64,000 nucleotides of DNA from Trigonopsis variabilis. Its lineage: Eukaryota > Ascomycota > Trigonopsidomycetes > Trigonopsidales > Trigonopsidaceae. Both the position numbers and the translations under genes were made by a program. Numbering within the stretch: the first letter of the stretch is position 1; each line of letters starts with the position of its first letter. Under the pieces are notes generated by a model that had not been told where the DNA came from, made no database searches, and saw nothing but the letters and a program-made list of their open reading frames with translations. The stretch covers positions 744,001 through 808,000 of the forward strand of contig PPXM03000001.1 in NCBI GenBank assembly GCA_003707065.3, read 5' to 3'. Below, piece after piece: positions 29,332-38,277 of the stretch.

Positions 29332-30109
29332 TTAATCTTTATCAGCTATCGAAGCCAACCTATCATCAATCTCATCTTCGGTCAGAACCCTAAATCTGGG
29401 AGAGCCTTCCATTCCCACAACACCAACTTCGATATCGGACTTGCGAAAGTCGATGGACAGAACAGAAGATAAAGCCATGATACCGGTTTCCACCACTTCT
29501 TTCCAGTCACCATCTACCTCTTTCTTGTTCTTGAGAGCTTTCTCGAGGTGATTTATAGCTTCTTGTTGTTTTGGACCCGTCGCTGTAGCTTTATATTCTA
29601 CATAATAACCAGCCGGATCACATTTGAAGACTTGGGGTCCCTTTTCATCATCAATAGAAATGAAAGTGATAGATACCCCTAATGGTCTCATATACGCCCG
29701 CTGGGTATAAATCTGGTTGATATTAGCAATTCGCTTTGCTAAAACTTCAACTGGCATGGCGTAACCGTATTTGTATTTAAATTCAGCTGCTTCTCCTCGC
29801 GCTCGATTCACTGCTGCTCGAGCATCGGCTATCTGTCCGGTCACGACACTTCCAATTGTTGGCGAGATAGTAAAAATATAACTGACTGTCGAAGGATCAA
29901 GTAATGTATCGGGAACTTTTTTCTGAGAGATTACTGCCGCACTTGTTGGTCCTTTTATGCCAATGGATGTAATATTGGCCGCAGTGATGGCTTTGAAAGC
30001 ATACTCAACTTGATACAATCGGCCTTCTGGCGAAAAAATAGTAATATGTCTATCAAATCCTGCACTTCCTAGACAGTCAGATATAACTACTGACTCGTTT
30101 ACCTGACAT
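29332..30109 (-). CDS. SCL1: 20S proteasome alpha-1 subunit (Scl1/PSMA6), two exons
   Basis: Non-catalytic outer-ring subunit that helps form the gate of the 20S core. Exon 1 is only seven bases (30103-30109, ATGTCAG) and exon 2 is 29332-30068, separated by a 34-bp intron (GTAAAC, CTGAC, TCTAG). The product of 247 aa starts [18 protein letters not shown], then [12 protein letters not shown], the proteasome alpha signature. It has the expected absence of an N-terminal catalytic Thr. Family text such as [11 protein letters not shown]-like [15 protein letters not shown] and [14 protein letters not shown] supports alpha-1 over other alpha subunits. The open frame extends past the intron without an ATG, which hides the true start. 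Confidence 0.93.
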
Positions 30110-30861
30110 CTCAACCTAGTGGCAATTGTAGAACTGGTGGGTGGTAACGCTACTTCTCGCTTTGATGATTTGCCCTCAAACCTATCTGGCCGTCTACATT
30201 CAGCAACGCACATCAGACATCAAATATCTAGAGATTCGAATCGCTACATCATGGATCACAACAGAGGATATGAATCTGATCTTGTTTATCTTTTGATAAA
30301 TAGATGCTATAGAAGTTCACTTTGAATTGTATCTTCTCTCATTCTGCTAATTTCACCAGAGCAACATTACTATACCCGTCCAAATAAGTCACGAGGTTTC
30401 CTAATAATGCTATATAAATTGCTATTTTCTTATCCATAGTAATCATTTGTACCTCAAGGAGAATCGTTCTGTGGTCATGGACATATTTCTGAGAGGCTTG
30501 GGCTGGTCTTGCTTGGACTAGATTAATAAGGACTTGAGTAATTTTATATGCACCGCATTGGATTTTTTTCAAGCTCTTCCTCTATGGATGCCCAGATATC
30601 TTAACTTTCATAGCGAAGGATGTTTGCTTGGGGGAGTGAATTTAAGTGATCAGATACCATCATAAGATGCGAAAAGCTACGCTGGCAATATAGAAATATG
30701 TCACGGCAGCTTTTCGCTGATGAAAGGCTTCTATAAGCCTACGCGACTTATTACTGTATTACGAACGTCCAAACATGCGGTTCGTATGTAATCCGATTAA
30801 AAATAAACCTAAATGAATGTATATTTGCATTTTTTCATGCTTTCAAGTCATATTTTTGAGT

Positions 30862-30906
30862 GTTTGTCAGGATCCCTCTAGTCATTACTAGGGGATCTTG
30901 ACAGAC
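30862..30906. repeat. Imperfect inverted repeat, 20-21 bp arms, 4-bp loop
   Basis: Left arm 30862-30882 (GTTTGTCAGGATCCC then TCTAGT) and right arm 30887-30906 (ACTAGGGGATC then TTGACAGAC) pair over their length with one bulged base. The two mismatches would be G-U pairs if transcribed, so as RNA it is an almost perfect stem with a CATT loop. Confidence 0.8.
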
Positions 30907-31037
30907 ATTTTTATTCAATCCAAGGCAAGCTTTTGAAAACATTTAAGCCCTGTCATCTGCCTGCAGTTAGCAATTGCGGTGAATGACAAAAGTTGTGGAG
31001 TGCGCTGAAATCTGTTTTGTTTCTTTATCCGAGAGCA

Positions 31038-31091
31038 GGCCGATTGCTGTTGAACATACTGTTCTAACAGTATGTTCAACAGCAATCGGCC
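31038..31091. repeat. Perfect 26-bp inverted repeat with 2-bp centre
   Basis: Arms 31038-31063 and 31066-31091 are exact reverse complements around a CT centre. The left arm begins GGCCGATTGCTG and ends AACATACTGTT; the right arm begins AACAGTATGTT. The flanking bases do not pair. Perfect palindromes of this size are unstable in many hosts, so its presence is notable. No target-site duplication or transposase was found around it. Confidence 0.9.
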
Positions 31092-31224
31092 ATAACAGTG
31101 GAACTTTGCAGATTCAGGTGTCATCTGGATAATCAAATTCTGAGAGGGCTATAAAGGCTGCTTTTTAATCGATATGTCTCACGCAAAGTCAAGAGTGCCA
31201 ATGAAATACATAGCAAGAGCAGTT

Positions 31225-32181
31225 TCAGCTTATTTTTGCTAAACGCTTGAACTTTGCTAAGCTTCTTTTAAAGAACCATTGCCAACTGATCGAAATGCGG
31301 GTGAGACCTGACATGGTAGGAGTCAACTGTAGAGACCTATATACCTTCACTCTTTGATCACCCTCATAAATTGGCATCGCTGAGAGGTAAAATCTCAAGT
31401 TCGCAGGATAATGATCACCGTCGAGAGACTCAAATAAGTCTGAGAATCTGCCGTCCAGATCCTCAGACATATTTGACTCCAAGAAAGACTCTGATGCTAA
31501 TGATTCAGAGTTGGGATGATTCAAAGCACCCTGCTTACAGAAATTAGAACTTGATGGCCTCATAGCGTTTACGTTTCCCGGAGACCTCGCGTCCATCGAC
31601 AGAGAGTCAAAACTTGGCAACGGGCCGTTGATTCCGTTATGTGATCGTAAATCAGGATCATCTAGTGAAGTTAATAGGGAGTTGTCAGCGCAAGCAACAT
31701 CAATGGGAAATAGGCTAGTTGTGAATTGTGAGGTTATCCTGTCCTCACCCTCCATATTGTATCTTTGTTCAAACATTGGGGGAAGAAGAGATGAAGAATC
31801 AAGGGTCGATGCTTTGAGGTCCTTGGTTCTTGAATTTTCGCTCTCTATATTTGCAGTTCCTTTGCGACTGCGTTCGATATGCTCTTCATACTCAGAATAA
31901 GCTATAGATATGTCTGGTCCGCAGAAAGCCTTCTCAAAACAACTAGACAATGAAGAATAGGTTTGACTACTACCCGAATCATTATCCATATTGACTTCTG
32001 ATTCAGACCCTCCAAGAGGAGGAGATATCGAGACAATATTAAATGAAGGATTGCGAGAAATAAGGCCCAAATCCTGACAGCTGTCTAGAAAACCATCAAC
32101 ATTGGCAGAATGGATCAACTTTTCTAAAAGGAGGTCAAATTCCAATATTGAGCTAGGGAGATTTTCAGCTTCTTTGGTCAT
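31225..32181 (-). CDS. Ser/Asp-rich protein of unknown function
   Basis: Unrecognised. The ATG-led frame gives 318 aa that are rich in Ser, Glu, Asp and Asn, with no clear domain and likely disorder. The first 40 residues (SILEFDLLLEKLIHSANVDG) could form an amphipathic helix. The C-terminal 45 residues read oddly hydrophobic and basic. A 37-bp intron candidate (31308-31344, GTATAT to GTCAG) removes part of this and yields a more natural end, ..RVKVSPAFRSVGNGSLKEA, with a stop at 31257. That would give a product of about 291 aa. Acidic, Ser-rich proteins of this sort are often regulators, but no function is claimed. Confidence 0.6.
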   Translation of the reverse strand: MTKEAENLPSSILEFDLLLEKLIHSANVDGFLDSCQDLGLISRNPSFNIVSISPPLGGSESEVNMDNDSGSSQTYSSLSSCFEKAFCGPDISIAYSEYEEHIERSRKGTANIESENSRTKDLKASTLDSSSLLPPMFEQRYNMEGEDRITSQFTTSLFPIDVACADNSLLTSLDDPDLRSHNGINGPLPSFDSLSMDARSPGNVNAMRPSSSNFCKQGALNHPNSESLASESFLESNMSEDLDGRFSDLFESLDGDHYPANLRFYLSAMPIYEGDQRVKVYRSLQLTPTMSGLTRISISWQWFFKRSLAKFKRLAKIS

Positions 32182-32890
32182 ATCGGACGCTATGACTCGT
32201 GGATTTTAAAATGTTTCAGGCAGGATATCGCATTCTTTTTAATCCGTTCGCCATTCGCCTCAATTCGGAAGCAAAGCGCCTCCTTTTCATAAAATCGCAT
32301 GATTTAGTCTAGCCGCCTGCCTGACAGCCTCTATATTTTTAGACTCATAATTAATCACTATTAATATTTGTAAAAGACGCATATTAGACTGAAGACTGGC
32401 CTATCATAGCTCGAGGAAGACTACTATTTGAATCGATCCTAGATCTCTTATAATTTATGCGCCATTACCCTGTAATTACACTAGTACGTTTCATTCGAAG
32501 TCATTATGTTCTTATGGTCACGTGCCAATAATGAATATGACATTACATGCCGCTTGGGTTGTCAAGGCATACTTTTCTTTCGCCTCTTAGCTAATGCTTT
32601 CTGTATGAGATACCAGACGACTTCGCTATAGGGGTTGGATTAGCCAATCTAATGAAGTGTATACTAGGTATTACAGAATGAGAGATATCCTATTGTCAAT
32701 GCGCGTACGTGAATTATGCGCTCCTTAAGTTGAGCCGGCGTTCAATGCTGTCTTGATGTGTCGATGCGCAAAGATCGAGTTCGATCGTCCGATGTTTTAT
32801 TGGGCGAATTTACGAAGAACCTTGAGATGGTTTATTAAACAGAAAATCGTGGTTTAATGAAGAAATCTGAATAGGGCACAAGGAGAAGGC
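32182..32890. other. Intergenic 700 bp between DUG1 and the Ser-rich gene
   Basis: Promoter side of the Ser-rich gene. One CACGTG E-box lies at 32519-32524. No gene seen; the sequence is AT-rich with several short TTAAT runs. Confidence 0.4.
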
Positions 32891-34631
32891 TCATTCAGCC
32901 TCGGATGCAACATAATGCAAATAAGCACTCATTGTTTTCATTCCTTCAATATAGTTGCTCACGTTGAGTTTTTCGTTGATAGAGTGTGCGCCATCGTCTC
33001 CGCGACCCATGGGAAGGAGAATGACATTTTTGCTCAGAGCTTGTTCAAATGTCAGAGTGACAGGGATGGAGCCTCCTTCACGGGTAAAATCAGGCTCGAC
33101 TCCCCAAACGGCCTTGGTTGCCTTCGCGCCAGCTACGAAATTCCAATGATTAGGGGATGAGAGCCACCAGTTTCCAGCATGAAGACATTCTACTTTGAGA
33201 GAGTTTTTGCTGTCCAACTTGGCAAAAGTGGAAGTGACGTAGTCGAAAACATACTTATCCAACTTGGCCATATCTATGTCTGGAACTGTCCGAATAGAAA
33301 ATTTCCCAATTACCTTCGCGGGGATGACTGTCTTGGCTCCACCCGAAGAAAAAGCTCCTTCAATTCCATGAAGGGACAATGAAGGATATCGCCATCTGCC
33401 CATCAATGTTTGTTTTGCATTGTCAAAGAGATTAGTCTTTGCTCCAATAGCGGCCTGTAGATCTTCAACTGAGAATTCTATGCCGTCATATAAAATCTTC
33501 TCGTCTTCTGTAAGAGGAGCAACCATCTCATTGACACCTGGAATAAGAATCTTTCCTTGTGAAGTCACAAGTTTGCTCATAACTTGAACCAAATCAGTCA
33601 TCGGTTCAGCAACGGTTCCTCCGAAAACCCCTGAGTGCAAATCGGCAGCTGGACCACTCACAGTGATGGCATAATAGGAGCATCCGCGAAGCCCATAAGT
33701 TAAAACAGGTTTTTTAGTGCCCAGCCAGTAATTATCGCAGATACATACGGCATCTGCATCTTTAAAGAACTGTTTGCTCTCCGCATAGATCAAATCATCG
33801 AGACCTTCACTACCATATTCCTCCATTCCCTCAAAGCACATGAGCAAGTTAACCGGAAATTCCACGCCAGCCTCTTTATGGGCTTCGATGATATTCACCC
33901 ATCCAATCACGGGCCCCTTATCGTCGGTGCTGCCTCTGCCTAGGAGTTTATCCCCTTGCTGGGTCAATTTGAAAGGTTCTGTATCCCAACCATCTTCAAG
34001 ACTAGCTGGCTGTACATCATAGTGACCGTAGACCAAGATTGTCTTCTTGGCAGGGTCATTCCCATACCTCCCAAGAACGACCGGAGGCAGCTCTAGGTCT
34101 GGTTTCCCAGGCTGAGGGCCTAGAGGTTTGAGAGTGACGTCAACCCCTAGATTTCTCAATTCAGATGCTAGAAATTGGCCCATTTCCACTACCTGCGGGC
34201 GTCTCTCAGGTTCAGCTGAAACCGATGGAATTGAGACAGCCTTCGAAAGTCCTATGGTCAGACTCTGTGAGAGCTTTGTAATTATATAGCATAGGATAAG
34301 CGTTTGTGGTCCACAACGGATCCAATGAATAACGGTCAAAGTCCGTACTGGAATTCACGGTGCCCGAGGTGAGATCTCGATAGGATTCAAGGGGAATAAA
34401 TAAAAAGACAGTATATTAGAAACATAAGAAGAACCAATTGCAAGCAATTGACGGTAGATATATTCATACAAAGTTTGGACATTATTGAAGATCATCGAAC
34501 CTCAGGCGAGCTGTGATTCAATCAAGATGGAAACTCACGATTAATAAAGTTATCTTTAGACGTATCAATTCTGGAATGAGCTAACTGTATAACAAGGTAA
34601 CTTACTGGTTAAAAACTTGACTGAAAGACAT
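32891..34631 (-). CDS. DUG1: DUG1/CNDP-type Cys-Gly metallodipeptidase, three exons
   Basis: M20 family di-zinc peptidase that splits Cys-Gly in glutathione breakdown (Dug1 in yeast, CNDP2 in animals); cytosolic. Exons: 34606-34631, 34539-34570 and 32891-34251. Intron 1 is 35 bp (GTAAGT) and intron 2 is 287 bp (GTGAGT, CTGAC, CATAG). The assembled 472-aa product starts MSFSQVFNQIDTSKDNFINR, then LSKAVSIPSVSAEPERR, parallel to yeast VFQKIDSLKPQFFSRLTKAIQIPAVS. Metal and catalytic residues are visible: GHYDVQP, STDDKGP, FEGMEEYGSE, CDNYW and GRGDDGAHS. The frame alone would suggest a false start at 34339. The long second intron is an outlier here. Confidence 0.92.
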
Positions 34632-35067
34632 CGGTGATGATAAGATGGCGTTCTGGTATAGGTAACGCCTAACGAAACGAAGACCTTGAGACGATGCCAG
34701 TAATGGTCTGAAAACTGACCTGATCAGCATATTAGCGCGAAATATGATCCCGATCTGGTATCTAGAGTAAGAATGATAATTATACTAGATCGTGACTACC
34801 TGGTAAATATGGACGGTGGTTAGTCCCGTAGATTTCTTTGACCGGTCTCTGGATTAGAAAGGGTATTGATGAGCCCCTTACCGGCTTCGGCAAGCCTTCT
34901 TGTTATCGCCTACTAGTAAATCTTATGGAAACGCTACGGTGGCAGCTTATCTCTAGGCACAGCTATCAATTTGCTAAAGACACAGGACGCTCCTCTATTG
35001 TTTTTGCTTGAAAGTCTATTAATCTGGAGCTGGTTTATAGGTTTATCTTTCCTGAAGCGCTATACTC
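34632..35067. other. Divergent promoter between DUG1 and the PhyH gene
   Basis: About 435 bp with no gene seen. The repeated text GGTAACGCCTA/TATCGCCTACTAG is not organised enough to call. Confidence 0.35.
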
Positions 35068-35940
35068 ATGTTGACTCCGTCGCAGCTCGACTTCTTTCAT
35101 AACAATGGGTATCTCATCATCCACGGCGAACTATCATTTACCCAATGTGATTCATTGATTGGAGTAACTGATGAGATGATAGATGATCTGGATCTCTCGA
35201 CTCACCCAATGACCCTTTTCGAGACTGGGGAAACTACCAAACATGTCGGTGATGAGTATTTCCTCAACTCATCTGATAAAATTTCATTTTTCCTAGAACC
35301 AAGTGCGTTATCTGAAGGCGAGTTGACTGTCCCTAAAAGTCAGGCCATCAACAAGATTGGGCACGCTGTTCACGAACTCTGCCCCGAATTCAAATCTATA
35401 ACTATCAATCGGCGGAATCTTGAAATATCCCGATCTCTAGCGTTTGAAAACCCTAAGGTTCTTCAATCTATGATTATTCTCAAACCCGCCGAAACTGGAG
35501 GAGCAGTTCCACCTCATCAAGACGCAACTTTCCTCTATACTTATCCTTCTTCATGCGTTGGCTTCTGGTATGCCCTTGAGCAATGTCGCAAAGATAATGG
35601 AGCTCTCGCAGCCATTCCTGGGTCTCATAAATGGGCTTCAGTGAGAGAACGGTTCGTTCGAGATCGTCATGGAGGAACCAAGTTCGAGCCTGTTGAAGAT
35701 GCCCCAGACTGGCCGTCTATTAATGAAGAGGATTATAAAGCCCTAGAATGCCCCGCTGGTTCTTTGATTCTGATTCATGGCAATCTTCTTCACCGATCTG
35801 CCCCAAACAAATCTCAGAGGTCTCGATATGCCTATACTTTTCATGTGATTGAAGGAAACTACGTCTATGATGAGAAGAACTGGCTCCAAATTCCTCCTTC
35901 TGGTGGGTCTAATTTCACTAGACTGAAAGCCTCTCACTAA
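35068..35940 (+). CDS. Phytanoyl-CoA dioxygenase family protein (PHYHD1-like)
   Basis: Fe(II)/2-oxoglutarate-dependent oxygenase of the PhyH fold. The 290-aa product opens with QLDFFHNNGYLII, typical of the family. The iron triad is visible as HQDATF (His and Asp, about residues 149-151) and the distal His in LLHRSAPNKS, whose following Ser/Arg region contacts 2-oxoglutarate. Length and order resemble PHYHD1-type proteins rather than peroxisomal phytanoyl-CoA hydroxylase. The C-terminus RLKASH is not a strict PTS1. Substrate unknown. Single exon with a clear ATG. Confidence 0.85.
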   Translation: MLTPSQLDFFHNNGYLIIHGELSFTQCDSLIGVTDEMIDDLDLSTHPMTLFETGETTKHVGDEYFLNSSDKISFFLEPSALSEGELTVPKSQAINKIGHAVHELCPEFKSITINRRNLEISRSLAFENPKVLQSMIILKPAETGGAVPPHQDATFLYTYPSSCVGFWYALEQCRKDNGALAAIPGSHKWASVRERFVRDRHGGTKFEPVEDAPDWPSINEEDYKALECPAGSLILIHGNLLHRSAPNKSQRSRYAYTFHVIEGNYVYDEKNWLQIPPSGGSNFTRLKASH

Positions 35941-36174
35941 AACTCTCCTGGAGATAGTGTCTATCCCAATGTATCGTCCAATTCCCTTCTTTTAGGATGA
36001 AATCAAAATTTCCTTCCTGCCCCTATCCAATCTTTGCGTAGGCAAATTAAATTAGCCTGACTTGATCAGACGTACTTCGCGTGCCTGGTAACGGATTCCC
36101 AAAGAGGAGCCTCGCGCTTGTCTCCTTTTGGTGCCTCCCCACCCCCCACAGTGTGTGATACAATAATCCCAATC

Positions 36175-36768
36175 ATGGGGAATCTGTCTTATTCAAGCAA
36201 GGTATATTTACTTACCTTCATATTCTATTTGACCTCTGTCGTCCTTTCCACCGTAGGTCTCTTTACTGATTTTTGGCTTGGAGGTGTGACTTCAAGTTCA
36301 GAGGGAATTAAGCATTCCCACCTCGGGTTCTTTCGAATATGTGAGAAAATCCTTGATTCTGAAGGTCGACAAATTGAACCATATTCATGTTCAATCATTT
36401 CTTGCGGCAAACAAAGCCGAGACGAGTTCTTTTGTTCAGTGTGGAAATCAGCCGAGTTCACAGATTCATTGGTACTCATTATGAATATTCTTACTCTGAT
36501 AGCATTCATTTTTATTTGGTCTTCTAATCGAACGTTAATGTTTCAGACATCAGGTCCTTTGATACTTTGTCTCGTCCTGACTTGGCTCTTCCAGACCACC
36601 ACTCAATTGATTGTTCTTTTGGGCATTGAGCCAGGATCCAATTTACACGTACAAGGTTCATGGATTATTTCGGCTATTGCAGCAGTCATCAACTTTCTTC
36701 TCACTATAGGTCTGGTCATTACGGGAAGGTCCCAACAATATTCTGAAATATTCCCTCAAGAGTTTTAG
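36175..36768 (+). CDS. Four-TM claudin/Sur7-like membrane protein of unknown function
   Basis: The 198-aa product has four hydrophobic segments: about residues 10-32 (VYLLTFIFYLTSVVLSTVGLF), 105-125, 130-155 and 165-190. The first loop is about 70 residues long and cysteine-bearing, with FWLGG, HLGFFRICEKI, YSCSIISCGK and FFCSVW. A long Cys-containing first loop after TM1, with 'GFFRIC', is the layout of PMP22/claudin/Sur7-like tetraspans. Fungal members sit in the plasma membrane or cortex. The frame extends upstream to 36118 without an ATG, so the ATG at 36175 is used. An upstream exon is possible. No closer assignment. Confidence 0.65.
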   Translation: MGNLSYSSKVYLLTFIFYLTSVVLSTVGLFTDFWLGGVTSSSEGIKHSHLGFFRICEKILDSEGRQIEPYSCSIISCGKQSRDEFFCSVWKSAEFTDSLVLIMNILTLIAFIFIWSSNRTLMFQTSGPLILCLVLTWLFQTTTQLIVLLGIEPGSNLHVQGSWIISAIAAVINFLLTIGLVITGRSQQYSEIFPQEF

Positions 36769-37047
36769 TAATACCACGTTGCACCATTGTTCGAGAACAT
36801 GGTGATTTATGGAATTATATGTGTCGAAAGAATAGGATTAGGCTTCATATTTCGCAGAAAGGCTTGGACTCGTTTCATGTCTTGTGACATACGATATACC
36901 AACGCGGGCGTTAACATTTCAGTCATGTAGGCGAGATCTATAGAATTCAATAGCTAGTTTTATGCACGTAGATGTATATCATCTTATGTTGCCAGGGCTA
37001 GTTGCTTTTGAGATTTCCAATACACCCAGATATTCATATTAAACAAC

Positions 37048-38109
37048 CTATAGTATACTTTTGAGATACGTCTCAAAACTGTCTATGCGGGGCGCATCTC
37101 GTACAAATGTATAACGAAGACATTGAGAAGCTGAAGGCCTTGGAATATCGAATATGTCGTTGATAAGGTCGCAAATCAGTCGGTCATCACATAATCTTTC
37201 GGTCCATCTACTAACTTGATTTGTTGTACCTGCAGTTGGGAAAATAGCTTTCCCTGTTCCTGCATTGATAAGGGCTTTCATATCGTCTTCATCTCTTCCG
37301 GGAAACGGGACTTCGTTTAAACTAAGCTCCAACATGACACACCCAGCGGACCAAATATCTACTGAGCAATCATAAGAAGGTGACGAGAATTCCTCGGGAG
37401 CACGGTTCCATAATGTAGTGGCATCTGGGCTAAGAGATCCATCTTCACGTCGACTCGTGCCAAAATCCCCTGCAGTCTTAACAATAGAAACAGTTTTCAT
37501 ACCTATTTTGATAAATCCTGTATCAGTTAAGTATATGTTTGACACCCCTATGTCACTGAAATTAGTCAGTAGTCATTGTTCGTCTCACCGATGTATTATC
37601 CCTTTACTATGGATATAGTCCAATCCCTGAAATATTTGTCTCATCATTGTTCCGACTAAAATCAGCCCTGATGTCTTTGACATTTACCATAATCAAGCTG
37701 AAACTGTGTCTGTCGGACATCCAATAGATATTCCAGATCCTCCTTATCAGTCATGACTCGCATCATAATTATACATAGCGCATAAGCTCATATATGAGTA
37801 CAGTCTTGCCATCGAGGTCTTGATCAACTCCAAGAAGTTGTACTATATTGACGTGTCTAAGGTCCGCCATGAGATCTGCCTCATAGCGAATTGCCTCCTT
37901 AACTTCTTGATCACTCCATCCAATAGGGTGAATCTTCTTAAGAGCCACTAGTTGCTTTTTACTGGTATAGTACGCTCGTCTGCAGTTAGAGTTGTAAATG
38001 CGCGTGCCTCCTACTCAATAGTACTGGAATCTATGGGTTAACCGGGAAAAATGCATTTCCAACCTCCTGAATAAATGATGGCTCTGTCATTATAAAGGTC
38101 GTCTGTCAT
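37048..38109 (-). CDS. Divergent CDK-like protein kinase, seven exons
   Basis: No single frame shows the whole gene. Exons 38064-38109, 38015-38030, 37775-37979, 37688-37742, 37589-37655, 37503-37555 and 37048-37469 join in phase through six introns of 33, 35, 32, 32, 33 and 33 bp. The 287-aa product has the ATP Lys in LVALKKI, the helix-C Glu in AIRYEADLM, HRD in GIIHRDIGVSN, DFG in IKIGDFGTSRRED, and RAPEEF. DIWSAGCVMLEL is followed by a CMGC-like lobe. Two deviations stand out: the glycine loop is degenerate (SGDSSTIERAYY), and the catalytic-loop Lys of HRDxKxxN is Gly. It may be a Csk1/Cak1-like CDK-activating kinase or a weakened kinase. The family within CMGC is not certain. Confidence 0.75.
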
Positions 38110-38277
38110 CATGTAGATAAACTCATTAATATTGCGTCAATTAAGACCCAATGTCCTGATCGTGTGGGATCGAGTGACCATAAGGTGTTACATCCATTTC
38201 TACAGCGGACAAGCGATTATATCATGCTTTCATATAAAATGACTTTTTATCATTAACCTTTTCCAAAATCGTAAGTA

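Larger units (their letters stand above)
30110..31224. other. Gene-poor 1.1 kb with two strong hairpins
   Basis: Besides the two hairpins listed separately, a minus-strand open frame of 77 codons (30339-30572) lacks an ATG at its start and matches no family. Its text (YVHDHRTILLE, ALLGNLVTYLDGY) could be part of a small multi-exon gene, but I could not assemble one. A second frame at 30915-31136 covers the palindrome and is probably chance. Confidence 0.4.

Noticed and set aside
32891-34339. DUG1 beginning at 34339
   Set aside because: The extra residues (TLILCYIITKLSQSLTIG) come from an intron. Two upstream exons give a close match to the Dug1 N-terminus instead.
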